64,000 bases of DNA from Armatimonadota bacterium (lineage in GTDB: Bacteria; Armatimonadota; Zipacnadia; JAUWAU01): assembly GCA_030601885.1 (NCBI GenBank), contig JAUWAU010000003.1:62001-126000 (forward strand), read 5' to 3'. Below the pieces are notes generated by a model. It made no database searches. It was given only the letters and a program-made list of their open reading frames with translations, and was not told the origin of the DNA. This document shows, piece by piece, positions 24,646 through 34,100 of the stretch (position 1 is its first letter; each line of letters begins with the position of its first letter). A program made the translations under genes and the position numbers.

Positions 24646-25759
24646 ACGCTTACTGACAGCGCTGGCGCATCGGCAGCCCGACCGGGTGCCCACGGACCTG
24701 GGCGGCATCGTCACAGGCATCGCCGTGGAGGCGTACCAGGGGCTGCTGGGGCACTTCGGCCTCGAAGAGGACATCATCATCAGCGACCAAAAGCAGCAGC
24801 TCGCACTTCCCAGCGACGAGGTGCTCCAGCGGCTCGGGGTGGACACGCGTTATCTGCTCCCCGGCGCGCCTCAGTCGTGGACGCTCGACATCCATGAGGA
24901 CGAGACGGGTCACACGTACGTGGACGAGTGGGGCATCACGGTGCGGATGCCCAAAGAGAATGGCTACTACTTCGACATGGTCGCCCATCCCCTCGCCGAC
25001 CTCGACACGGCCGACCTGGCCCATTATCCCTGGCCCGACATGCGCGACCCGGGCTACACCGAGGGGATGCCGGAGCGGGCGCGGGACCTATACGAAAAGA
25101 CCGACTACGCCCTGGTCACCCGCAACGCCGGATCGATCTTCGAGCGTGCGTGGAACCTGCGCGGGCTTGAGAACTTCCTGATCGACCTGATGACGGACGA
25201 GGCGTTCGTGAACGCGCTCATGGACAAGCTGCTGGAGCTGAACATGGCGTTCCTGGCGGAGTATCTCGGAGCCATCGGCCGGTACATCCAGGTCGTCGCC
25301 CTCAGTGACGACCTCGGGACGCAAAGGGGGCCGATGATCTCGCCGGAGTTGTACCTGAGGTTCGTGAAGCCGCGCCAGAAGGAGCTGTTCGCCTTCGTGA
25401 AAGAGCGCACCGACGCCTGCGTCTTCTTCCACACGTGCGGCTCGGTGTACCGGTTTATCCCCGACCTCATCGAGGTGGGAGTGGACGCGCTCAACCCGGT
25501 CCAGGTCTCGGCCGCAGAGATGGACACCCGCCGCCTGAAGGACGAGTTCGGCGATCGGCTCAGCTTCTGGGGCGCCGTGGATACGCAGCAGGTGCTGCCC
25601 TTCGGGACGCCGGAGGACGTGCGAGAGGAGGTGCGCCAGCGGATCGGCGACCTTGGGACGAATGGCGGCTACGTGCTCGGGGCGGTGCACAACATCCAGG
25701 CGGGAGTGCCGGCGGAGAACATCGTGGCGATGTATGAAGAGGCAATGGCCAGTGGTTAG
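24632..25759 (+). CDS. UroD-family protein 3 with HTCG zinc-type motif
   Basis: This 375-aa protein opens MTPRERLLTALAHRQPDRVP. The central VVALSDDLGTQRGPMISPEL is the family substrate loop, and FFHTCGSVYRFIPDLIEVGV has the His-x-Cys-Gly pair that binds zinc in MtaA/MtbA methylcobamide:thiol methyltransferases. Later come VDTQQVLPFGTPEDVREEV and GGYVLGAVHNIQAGVPAENI. The zinc motif suggests transfer of a methyl group to or from a thiol or corrinoid. No corrinoid-binding protein gene is adjacent. Confidence 0.88.
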   Translation: MTPRERLLTALAHRQPDRVPTDLGGIVTGIAVEAYQGLLGHFGLEEDIIISDQKQQLALPSDEVLQRLGVDTRYLLPGAPQSWTLDIHEDETGHTYVDEWGITVRMPKENGYYFDMVAHPLADLDTADLAHYPWPDMRDPGYTEGMPERARDLYEKTDYALVTRNAGSIFERAWNLRGLENFLIDLMTDEAFVNALMDKLLELNMAFLAEYLGAIGRYIQVVALSDDLGTQRGPMISPELYLRFVKPRQKELFAFVKERTDACVFFHTCGSVYRFIPDLIEVGVDALNPVQVSAAEMDTRRLKDEFGDRLSFWGAVDTQQVLPFGTPEDVREEVRQRIGDLGTNGGYVLGAVHNIQAGVPAENIVAMYEEAMASG

Positions 25760-25776
25760 TGGTCAGTGAAGGATTG

Positions 25777-25802
25777 GCGGGCCACAGGTGCCCGCCTACA
25801 GT
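25777..25802. repeat. Short palindromic repeat, CTACAG family
   Basis: GGCGGGC and GCCCGCC form a hairpin followed by TACAG, in the gap between UroD-family genes 3 and 4. It is related to units at 29507, 43558, 43596 and 57772. Confidence 0.6.
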
Positions 25803-25822
25803 ACGACTTCAGGAGAAGCGAG

Positions 25823-26881
25823 ATGACATCGCGAGAACGCGTCTCGATGGTGCTGAATCACGAGGAGCCGGACCGGGTGCCGATCCACGACAGTCCCTGG
25901 GGACACACGGTGGAACGGTGGCGGAAGGAGGGGCTGCCGCAGGATCAGTCGCCCGCCCAGTACTTCGGTTACGAGATCACCAACCAGGGCGCCGATCTAT
26001 CGCTGCAGCTTCCCGAGGAGACGATCGAGGAGACCGATACATACCGCGTCTTCAAGGACGCCAACGGCGCGGTGCGGCGCAAGTTCAAGGATCACGAGTC
26101 CACGCCCGAGTGCATCGACTTCACTATAACGAGCCGGGAGATCTGGGAGGAGTACAAGCCGCGCATGGCCTGGAACGACACACGGGTCGATTGGGAGAAC
26201 GCATTGGCGGCCAACCGCGCCTTGCGCCAAGGCGATAAGTTTGTGTGCTACAGCGCCGCCTTTGGCTACGATAAGATGCAGGGCTTCGTTGGGTCACAGC
26301 GGCTGCTGATGTCGATGGTCGAGGATCCCGACTGGGTCAAGGACATGTTCGATACCGCCGTTGATTTGCTCATCGCTGCGTGCGAGGAGATGCTGGCACG
26401 GGGCTTCGAATTCGATGGCGCCTTCGTGTACGATGACATGGGCTACCGAAACGCCGCGCTGTTCTCGCCGGCAGCCTATCGGGCGATGGAGTTCCCCTCA
26501 CAGAAGCGCATGTGCGATTACTTCAAGAGCAAGGGGCTGCCCGTGATCCTGCACACCTGTGGCTGCGTGCGAGAGTTCATGCCGATGCTCGTCGAGGCGG
26601 GCTTTTCCTGCATACAGCCGCTCGAGGTCAAGGCGGGCATGGACCTGGTGGAGCTGAAGGAGAACTTCGGCGGCCAGGTTGCATTCATGGGCGGCATCGA
26701 CGTGCGCGCCATGGCCGACCCGGATCCGGCGGTGATCGAGGAGGAAGTACGCACGAAGATCCCCATCGCCAAGAAAGGCGGCGGCTACATCTACCACTCG
26801 GATCACTCAGTGCCGAGCAACGTGAGCTTCGAGCAGTACTGCCGGACGATGGAGCTGGTGCACGAATACGGGAAGTATTGA
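25823..26881 (+). CDS. UroD-family protein 4 with HTCG zinc-type motif
   Basis: This 352-aa protein has its ATG after AGGAG. It opens MTSRERVSMVLNHEEPDRVP. It has DGAFVYDDMGYRNAALFSPA and ILHTCGCVREFMPMLVEAGF with the HxCG zinc pair. PLEVKAGMDLVELKENFGGQ and YHSDHSVPSNVSFEQYCRTM follow. It is closest in pattern to the UroD-like proteins found beside sugar-catabolic genes in Armatimonadota and Planctomycetota. The substrate is unknown. Confidence 0.87.
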   Translation: MTSRERVSMVLNHEEPDRVPIHDSPWGHTVERWRKEGLPQDQSPAQYFGYEITNQGADLSLQLPEETIEETDTYRVFKDANGAVRRKFKDHESTPECIDFTITSREIWEEYKPRMAWNDTRVDWENALAANRALRQGDKFVCYSAAFGYDKMQGFVGSQRLLMSMVEDPDWVKDMFDTAVDLLIAACEEMLARGFEFDGAFVYDDMGYRNAALFSPAAYRAMEFPSQKRMCDYFKSKGLPVILHTCGCVREFMPMLVEAGFSCIQPLEVKAGMDLVELKENFGGQVAFMGGIDVRAMADPDPAVIEEEVRTKIPIAKKGGGYIYHSDHSVPSNVSFEQYCRTMELVHEYGKY

Positions 26882-26885
26882 CCGA

Positions 26886-27006
26886 CGGTGTGGGACAGGC
26901 TGCCAGCCTGTCGGCCATGTCCTCACGTCCGCCAGGCAAGCCCCTGACCCTTTGGGCGGGGTGCCGCCCCCGACGGGGTCAGGCACTGCCTGGCCCACAC
27001 TGCAGT
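26886..27006. repeat. Palindrome-rich intergenic repeat
   Basis: The gap between convergent UroD-family genes 4 and 5 holds GTGTGGGACAGGCTGCCAGC-type and CCTGACCC ... GGGTCAGG inverted segments. Similar text occurs at 37134-37212 (GACAGGCTGGCAGCCTATCC). It may also act as a terminator for both genes. Confidence 0.55.
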
Positions 27007-27011
27007 CCCGG

Positions 27012-28070
27012 CTACATCCACCCGTGCTCGTAGCCCGTCTCGTACATGGCGACGATGTTCTCGGGCGAGCTGATGGGCTGGATGTTATGACACGGGCCGA
27101 TGATGTACCCGCCGCCGGCGCCGAGGATGCGGATGTTGTCGATGACCTCCTGCCGCACTTCCTCCTCGGAGCCAAAGGCGAGCGTATACTGATTGTCCAC
27201 GGCGCCGTGAAAGATCAGCCGGTCGCCGAAGTCACGCTTCAGGCCCTTGCGCTCCATCCCCCGGCAGCGCCACTGCACCGGATCCAGCACGTCAATGCCA
27301 GCCTCGATCATGTCGGGAAGGAACTCGCGAACGCCGCCGTCGCTGTGGTGGAACACGAAGGCGCCGGCCTGGTGGGCCAGGTCTATCATGCGCTTCATGC
27401 GCGGGAGTAGGAACTCGCGGATCTGGCCCGGCGAGTACATCAATGCCTCCTGGGAACCGAGATCCTCGGCCACGTATGTAATCATCACTTGCCCACGCGC
27501 CTGCTCGTAGATGCGGCGCGTGTTCTCGTAGCAGAGGTCAAAAAGCTTGTCGAGACAGTAGTGCACGATGTCCGGGTTTTCGACCAGGTCGATGAAGGCC
27601 TGCTCGTCGCCGCGGAGGTACTTGTACGTGGCGAACGGCTCCGAGCCGCCGCCGCGGATCGGGTACGCCTCATTCCCCTCGAGCTGCGCCGCGACGCCCG
27701 AGTAGTCGTACCAGTCCGGGCTTGGCCAGGTATAGCTGCGCTCGATCTGCTCCACCGTCTCGTACTCGGACAGCGGATGAGAGACGCACTCGCGGTACAC
27801 GCCCGTGCCATAGTCCACGTCCTCATAGCCACAGCCGAAGACGTCCCTGTCGCGGGGGATCGGCGGCCCGACGTACCTTGGGCTGAGGCTGACGACGCGG
27901 TCGATGTGGAGTCGCTCGTAGAGGGCTTGCCCGTCGTTGCAGCCCAGGTATCCCATGAGCTTTCGAGTGGCTTCTCTGGTGGCGCGGTACCCCATCGGAA
28001 CGCGATCTGGCTGCTGTCGGCTCAGCACCGCGAGCCACCGCTCGCGCGGCGTCATGGTCTCCCGGCGCAT
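27012..28070 (-). CDS. UroD-family protein 5
   Basis: This 352-aa paralogue lies on the opposite strand from the first four. It opens MTPRERWLAVLSRQQPDRVP after an upstream in-frame ATG with GGAG; either start is possible. It has YVAEDLGSQEALMYSPGQIR and FHHSDGGVREFLPDMIEAGI, an HxDG variant without the zinc cysteine. VDNQYTLAFGSEEEVRQEVI and YIIGPCHNIQPISSPENIVA follow. It faces UroD-family gene 4 across a palindromic repeat and may form a unit with the DUF364 and TrmO-like genes upstream. Confidence 0.86.
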   Translation of the reverse strand: MRRETMTPRERWLAVLSRQQPDRVPMGYRATREATRKLMGYLGCNDGQALYERLHIDRVVSLSPRYVGPPIPRDRDVFGCGYEDVDYGTGVYRECVSHPLSEYETVEQIERSYTWPSPDWYDYSGVAAQLEGNEAYPIRGGGSEPFATYKYLRGDEQAFIDLVENPDIVHYCLDKLFDLCYENTRRIYEQARGQVMITYVAEDLGSQEALMYSPGQIREFLLPRMKRMIDLAHQAGAFVFHHSDGGVREFLPDMIEAGIDVLDPVQWRCRGMERKGLKRDFGDRLIFHGAVDNQYTLAFGSEEEVRQEVIDNIRILGAGGGYIIGPCHNIQPISSPENIVAMYETGYEHGWM

Positions 28071-28087
28071 GGTCTCTGTCTCCGATC

Positions 28088-28115
28088 GTAGGGGCGACGC
28101 CCGCGTCGCCCCTAC
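28088..28115. repeat. Perfect palindrome overlapping a stop codon
   Basis: GTAGGGGCGACG (28088-28099) pairs with CGTCGCCCCTAC (28104-28115) around a four-base loop. The stop codon of the DUF364-like gene (28114-28112) lies inside the right arm. Confidence 0.7.
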
Positions 28116-28840
28116 CGAGTGACCGTCACGAGGCTGCAGTGGGTCTTGATGTACGGGAAGCTCGCCCCGGCACGCACCGTATGCATGGCGCCGTCCACGT
28201 TCGTGACGCGCACACCGGACAGCGCGTCAAATCCGACATCAAACAGAACCGGCGACAGCGGGGTGGTGGGCCCGAGCATGATCTTGAAGCTGTCCGGGCG
28301 GCACAGCGCCAGAAGCTCATCGATGGTGTGATTGATAAGAGTCGTGGCGCTCATGGCCACCACGTCGGCGTCGGGCAGTACGGCGGGGGCCTGGTCCGCG
28401 GGCAGATCGCCCGCCTGCGGCCGCAGCTCCAGCACCCACAGCTCCGCCGCCAGTTCCTGCAAACGCAAGGTGAAGGGGAAATGGCCGACGACCGCGACCT
28501 TTCGGCCCGTGCCTGCGTCAGCCAGGACCTCGGCAGCATTCAACTCGACGCAATCGCTCTCGTCCACCTCGAGCAGCGAGTTCACCGCCGCGATTCCCAG
28601 GCTTGCCTCGCGCAGGTTATCGGAACGCGCAAGCGCGGCCAGCTCCCCCGCCGTGCGGCCGGTAGCATTCGCCAATGGCTGTCCCGCAATCAGTGCCTCG
28701 GGCCGGGGACACGGAGTTCCCAGTGCCGATGCGAGCCCACAGCCACGACTCAGCACGGCCGTGAAGCGACCACCGAAGGCGATGTCGCGCACCGGCGCAT
28801 CGTCGGTCAGGGAATTGAGCAGCTCTTCGATAACGTCCAT
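28112..28840 (-). CDS. DUF4213/DUF364-type putative heavy-metal chelation protein
   Basis: This 242-aa protein has two parts. The first half contains LREASLGIAAVNSLLEVDES, similar to the DUF4213 N-terminal domain. The second half has a Rossmann-like start KVAVVGHFPFTLRL and DADVVAMSATTLINHTIDEL, FKIMLGPTTPLSPVLF and FDALSGVRVTNVDG, the pattern of the DUF364 domain. Members have been linked structurally to metal or nucleoside binding, but no reaction is established. It starts 14 bases after the TrmO-like gene, so the two form an operon. Confidence 0.8.
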   Translation of the reverse strand: MDVIEELLNSLTDDAPVRDIAFGGRFTAVLSRGCGLASALGTPCPRPEALIAGQPLANATGRTAGELAALARSDNLREASLGIAAVNSLLEVDESDCVELNAAEVLADAGTGRKVAVVGHFPFTLRLQELAAELWVLELRPQAGDLPADQAPAVLPDADVVAMSATTLINHTIDELLALCRPDSFKIMLGPTTPLSPVLFDVGFDALSGVRVTNVDGAMHTVRAGASFPYIKTHCSLVTVTR

Positions 28841-28854
28841 TGCACGCAGGGCGC

Positions 28855-29202
28855 TCAGTAGGGCTTGATATCGATGACGGGCGAGCCCTCGAGGGCGTCC
28901 AGGCCCTCCACCGTCAAGACATTGCCGTCGCGTTCGAGCAGCTTCACCCGGGTGAGTCCGATCGGGTTGGGTCGCATCGGGCTGCGGAGGGCGAAGACAC
29001 CGCGCTTCTCCTTGCTCCGATCGCCCATCGGATGCGCCTGCAGCAGCTCCCGGTCAGGCTCCGCGAGCTGGTGCATCCAGTAGAGGACCCAATACTCGTC
29101 CCCCGGCGTGACCCTCAGCAGCGCAGAACTATACTGCTCGTAAATGCGGATGCGCGCTGCGTCGCCTGCCTCGATGACAATACCTACGGGTCGCAGCTTC
29201 AA
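28855..29202 (-). CDS. TsaA/TrmO-like SAM-dependent methyltransferase domain protein
   Basis: This protein of about 115 aa starts at a TTG eight bases after AGGAG; an ATG at 29229 is the alternative but has no ribosome-binding site. It has the TsaA fold signature RGVFALRSPMRPNPIGLTRV, and the end VEGLDALEGSPVIDIKPY, both typical of the UPF0066/TrmO family. In E. coli TrmO N6-methylates t6A37 of tRNA-Thr. Stand-alone short homologues are widespread and many have unknown substrates, so the tRNA role is an inference. Confidence 0.88.
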   Translation of the reverse strand: MKLRPVGIVIEAGDAARIRIYEQYSSALLRVTPGDEYWVLYWMHQLAEPDRELLQAHPMGDRSKEKRGVFALRSPMRPNPIGLTRVKLLERDGNVLTVEGLDALEGSPVIDIKPY

Positions 29203-29312
29203 TGCGTCGTCTCCTGGAGCCTGATGCATGGGGAGATTAGACGTAGGCAGCCGCATCCCCTTCGTGGGGGAGCTTCCGCTGTGCCGGGAGGAGTTACGCA
29301 TGTTTCTGCGCC

Positions 29313-29713
29313 ACACCCGGAGCCCATGAAGATGCGCCCGGCGGGGGGCTGGGGACCGCCGGAGCAAGCTGCTCCGGCTACAACGGGTGGGCCGACGGGC
29401 GAAATCTTCGGGGTAGTTCGCCATGGCCCGGTGGGCCACCCGGAAACCATGAAGATGTCTGGGCTGACGCACAGCCCGTGGGAGCGCTGAGACGGGGCTG
29501 TGGCGAGCCACAGGTACTCGCCTACAGAAAGGCACACGACCAAATCTTCGAGGCAGCTCTTCATGGCCCGGTGTGCCACCCGGAAACGATGACGATGCGC
29601 TCATGTCGTCGTGTAGCTCGGGCTGCCAGCCCGAGGCCCGCCGGAGCAAGCTGCTCCGGCTACAACGGGTGGGCCTGCGGCCGAAATCTTCGAGACAGAC
29701 ACCCACGGCGGGG
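29313..29713. repeat. Block of modular dispersed repeats
   Basis: The 578-base gap upstream of the TrmO-like gene holds no gene but several repeat modules. GCCGGAGCAAGCTGCTCCGG, followed by TACAACGGGTGGGCC, occurs near 29370 and 29640. CATGGCCCGGTG and a CCACCCGGAAAC module occur near 29422 and 29563. GAAATCTTCG ends three units. GGCGAGCCACAGGTACTCGCC lies near 29510. The same modules recur at 43556-43655, 46950-47135 and 60250-60430. Confidence 0.7.
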
Positions 29714-29780
29714 CTTCGGTTATCGGTAGGGAGGATAGTGAGGCAATGACACATTTGTTGCCGTTAAGCTGACGTGGTTG

Positions 29781-30905
29781 TCAGTCCCCGAAACTTCGAG
29801 TATTGGGGACCGGCCTTCGGTATGCGGGGAAGAAGGAATCGTCGGCGTCCTCGGGCTGCGTCCCGACAGACTGGTCTCGCAGCTCGCAGAGCTGGTCATA
29901 TAGGTCGGACACGAGGACGGCTTGATATGTACAGAAGGGCCGGCGCTCCGGGGAGAAGCCGGCTTTGAAGCGGAAGAGGCCGTCATTCGGCCGCGTTCCG
30001 CCGCCGAGATGCAGCAAGCGACAGCCCGTCCGGCCGGCCCGCCTGGCGAGCTCGTGGAGCAGCCCGTGCATCACCCCGGAGCTCAGCGCCTCCGCAGCGG
30101 TGCAGCCGAAGTGGTAATGGGCATACGGGCCCCACTGCATGGCAAGGGCTCCGGCAGCCAGGTGGCCGCCGACACGGCCCTCGAGCAGCCAGGCGCGGCG
30201 CCCGAGCAGCCGCAGCGTGTCGGCGAAGAACGCGCGGGAGAAATGGTAATCTCTGCGCGCATTGCGGCGGCGCATGGTCTCGATATACACCCGGTGGAAC
30301 TCGCTCGTGGCCGATTCGAGCTGTGGTTTGAAGAAGGCGACGCCAGCCCGGTTGGCTTTGCGGATGTTGCGCCGGTGATGCGACGACACCTGAGCCAGGA
30401 GACGCTCCTCGTCGGCATCGAGGGGCACGACGACAGTGTCCCAGCGATGCGTCACCTCGACGCACTGGCGCACGAGCTCATCGTTTCTCAGCACCGGGTG
30501 CAGACGGCAGAACTCCGACACGATGCGGGCGCCCGCGCAGTATTTCCTGAAGGCGTCGAAGAACCCGGCGACGAAGTCAGGGCGCTCGGCGCGCTCCGAG
30601 CTGGCGATTGGGCCGCCGTAGCCGTACGGCGTGATGATGTCGAACGCCTCGGCGGCGGGGGAATCGGCCGGCACGAAGGGTAGGTCGCGCAGCGCGCGTC
30701 GGAGGAACACATGCAGAACGAAGTCGGGCGGCTCGCCATACACGAAGGCGATCGCGGTGCCGTGGCCGGCGCGCTCCCATATGAGCGCATACTCCGGCGT
30801 GAAGTACACGTCGCGGCGCTCGGGCGGCATCTGCTCAAGCAGCCGCTGCCAGAGAGCGGCCCCGGACCTGTGGGCGTTCAGCAGTATGGTACGTCTTTCA
30901 TTCAT
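29781..30905 (-). CDS. FemAB/GNAT-like acyltransferase
   Basis: This 374-aa protein has the two-lobed layout of FemAB/BioF2-like N-acyltransferases. The N-terminal lobe has DVYFTPEYALIWERAGHGTA and FVYGEPPDFVLHVFLRRALR. The central VSSHHRRNIRKANRAGVAFF is the conserved Arg/Asn-rich motif before the second lobe, followed by FHRVYIETMRRRNARRDYHF, GHLAAGALAMQWGPYAHYHF and LLHLGGGTRPNDGLFRFKAG. It probably transfers an acyl or aminoacyl group in cell-surface glycan or exopolysaccharide synthesis. The substrate is not evident and no biosynthetic cluster is adjacent. Confidence 0.8.
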   Translation of the reverse strand: MNERRTILLNAHRSGAALWQRLLEQMPPERRDVYFTPEYALIWERAGHGTAIAFVYGEPPDFVLHVFLRRALRDLPFVPADSPAAEAFDIITPYGYGGPIASSERAERPDFVAGFFDAFRKYCAGARIVSEFCRLHPVLRNDELVRQCVEVTHRWDTVVVPLDADEERLLAQVSSHHRRNIRKANRAGVAFFKPQLESATSEFHRVYIETMRRRNARRDYHFSRAFFADTLRLLGRRAWLLEGRVGGHLAAGALAMQWGPYAHYHFGCTAAEALSSGVMHGLLHELARRAGRTGCRLLHLGGGTRPNDGLFRFKAGFSPERRPFCTYQAVLVSDLYDQLCELRDQSVGTQPEDADDSFFPAYRRPVPNTRSFGD

Positions 30906-31129
30906 CTCGGACTGGCCACAGAGCGAATGTACCGCTCAGGGGACGTCGGTCTTCCTTTTGCCTTTCACCTTCTTCCCTGCCGTTCGACGCGTGGCCTTCG
31001 ACGCTGCCGCCATCTTTGGAACTTTTGGCCTCTCGCCGTCGTCATAGAGGCGACCCCGACCCATAAGGAGTTGGGGCAACGAGCTCGAGGGGCGGAGCCC
31101 ATCATGGTTTTGAGCAAGGGGGAAGTACG

Positions 31130-34100
31130 ATGACTCTCAAGGGAAAGGTCACTGTCGGGCGCGTGTTCAGCGCTCTGGGCTTCTGCGCCGTAGTGGTAGC
31201 CCTCGTGTCCGTCTTCTCAGCGATGGCCGACAACCCCGCCATTCGTATCGGGGGCGCCGTTCCAGAGGGCATTTCGCCGCTGGGGCTGCAGGTCATAGGT
31301 CAGAAGGAGCTGCTCACCGGCAGCGACGCATCGCTCCGGGTGATCACCACCGACCATCGCGCCGGAGCGCCGCTGCGGGGCGCCGAGGTGGCCATCTACC
31401 TCGCCAGCGTCGAGTCCGGTGACACGACCACGCTGCTGCGGAGCGAGACCAACGCGTACGGAACGCTCGCGGCCCGCTTCCGGATGCCGGACGTGGAGCC
31501 GGGACAGTACGAGCTCCGCGTGAGCGCGACGTCCCCCATCGGAGAGGCGAAGGCCACGCAGACGATTACGCTCAAGCGTGACTACCGCGTACTGCTGACC
31601 ACCGACAAGCCCATCTATCAGCCAAATCAGATGATCCACATCCGCGCGCTGGCGCTGCGCCGACCGAAGCTCAGCGCCGCCGCGGCCAAGGACATCACGC
31701 TCGAAGTGAGCGATGGGAAGGGCAATAAGGTCTTCAAGAAGGCACTGAAGACCGACGACTTCGGCATCGCCGCGGCCGACTTCCAACTCGCCGACGAGAT
31801 CAACATGGGCCGCTACACGGTGCGCGCGCTGCTCGAGGACACGAAGGCCGAAAAGACCCTCACCGTCGAGCGGTACGTCCTGCCGAAGTTCAAGGTCACG
31901 AGCACTCTGAAGAAGGACTACTACATGCCGGGCGAGACGGTGGAGGGCACGGTGCAGGCCGACTACTTCTTCGGCAAGCCCGTGGCCGATTCGCAGGTAA
32001 CGGTGAAGCTGTCCACGTTTGACGTGGAGCTCAGCGAGATCGCCACGCTCAAGGGCACCACGGATGCCAACGGGACGTACGAGTTCGAGGGCAAGCTCCC
32101 GACGCACTTCGTGGGCCAGTCGCTGGAGCGCGGCGATGCGTACCTGCAGATCGACGTGTCAGTGAAAGATCAGGCCGATCACATCGAAAAGGTGACGCGC
32201 ACCGCGCACGTGGCCAAGGATCCCATTCGCATCACAGTGGTGCCCGAGACGGGACACATCGTGCCCAACGTCCCGAACCAGTTCTACATCATGACGACCT
32301 ACCCGGACGGCACGCCTGTCGCCGATTGCCGGGTGCGCATCCGCGGTGAGCAGCGGGCCCTGCGGACGGACGTCCTCGGCATCGCTCGGTACGAGACGAC
32401 GCCAAAAGAGGCGCCCTACGTGCTGGAGATCACCGCGACCGACAAGCAGGGCAACACTGCCTCAAAGACCGAGAGCATGGAGTTCGACCCGGACACCGAG
32501 GGACTGCTGCTGCGCACGGACAAGTCGCTGTACAAGGTCGGCGACCAGGTGCGCTGCACGACGCTTTCGCCGGCCGGGCGCGGGACGGTCTTCATTGACG
32601 TGGTCAAAGATCGCCAAACGATGCTGACGCGGGCGCTGGAGATGCGCAAGGGCCGGGGGGCGGCCAGCATCAGCCTCGGCCCGGAGATGGCCGGGACGAT
32701 ATGGCTGTCGGCCTACCGCATCAAGCCCGACGGCGATATCGTGCGCGATACGAACGCACTCTACGTGGACCCGGCCGACGATCTGCGCATTCAGGTGAAA
32801 GCCAACAAGAAGACCTACAAACCCGGCGATGAGGACGTTCGGATCAACTTCACCGTCACTGACGAGCGCAAACGGCCCGTGGCGGCCGCGCTCGGCGTCC
32901 ATGTGGTGGACGAGAGCGTATTCGCGCTGCAAGAGATCCAGCCGGGCATGGAGAAGGTGTACTTCCTGCTCGAGCGCGAGCTCATGGCGCCCAAATACGA
33001 GATCCACCAGTTCACCCCGATGGAGATCGTCCGCGAACCGAGTCCGCGGCCGATACCCGTGGCCGAACGACGCCAGGAGGCAGCGGGCTTCCTGTTTGCC
33101 TCGGCGGAGCTGCCGGACGATCAGAACTTCGTGATCAACACCTTCGCCGCCGCCCTCGCCGAGCTGAAGCAGAAGTGGGCGGAGGCCATGGTCAAGGACG
33201 CCCAGACGATCCAGAGCGCCATCCGGCGCTACCAGCAGAAGCACCGTGACTTCCCCACATACGAGCAAGGGCTCGATGTGCTCGTGGCCGAGAAGTTCCT
33301 CTCGGTGGCCGACACCAGGGACCAGTGGGGGAACACGTACAAGCTGGAGCGATCGCCGTGGAATCCCGAGGAGGAGCGCGTGACCCAGCCATTCCTCACG
33401 TCCTTCGGCCCCGACGGCACGGAGGGCACGCTGGACGATCTGGTCGGTGTGCCGCCCTGGCCCGTTCAGATGATGGACGACGGACGATTCGACGGGGACT
33501 TCATGTTCGGGATGCGCGGGGGAAGGATGATGAGGATGCGCGGCCGGGGATTCGGCGGCGCAATGGCCATGGAGGCGCTCGCAGTGGCCGAGGGTGCCAT
33601 GGAGCTGGAGGAGGCGCCGGCAGGCATGCCGGTCGCCAAGTCGGCCGCGCCGGAGAATGGGGACGGGAAGCCGGCCGTGCGCGTGCGGGAATACTTCCCC
33701 GAGACGATGTACACCAACCCGCGCGTGATCACCGACAAGCGCGGCCGCGCCAGCGTGACCTTCACGATGGCTGACTCCATCACCGAGTGGCGCCTTACGG
33801 CGATGGCCAACAGCGCCCTCGGGCAACTGGGGAGCACGACCGCCGGCCTGCGCTGCTTCCAGGACTTCTTCATCGACATCGACCTGCCGGTCGCGCTCAC
33901 CGATGGCGACCAGGTGTCGATCCCGGTTGCGGTCTACAACTATCTGCCGGTGAGCCAGAAGCTGCGGCTGGAGTTGACGGAGGGCGACTGGTTCACGCTG
34001 TCCGGCAGCGCCACCGAGACGATGCAGATCGACTCCAACGACGTTGACGTCGCCTACTTCACCATCACAGCGACGGAGATCGGCAACCAGCGCCTGACGG

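Noticed and set aside
22325-26881. hemE annotation for the UroD-family genes
   Set aside because: The HemE signature near the N-terminus (RQAGR) is absent and there are six divergent copies. They are UroD-superfamily proteins rather than the heme enzyme.
29203-29780. Long N-terminal extension of the TrmO-like protein
   Set aside because: The frame is open, but it translates shuffled repeat modules (RRPTRCSRSSLLRR occurs twice). The family domain starts at the TTG at 29202.
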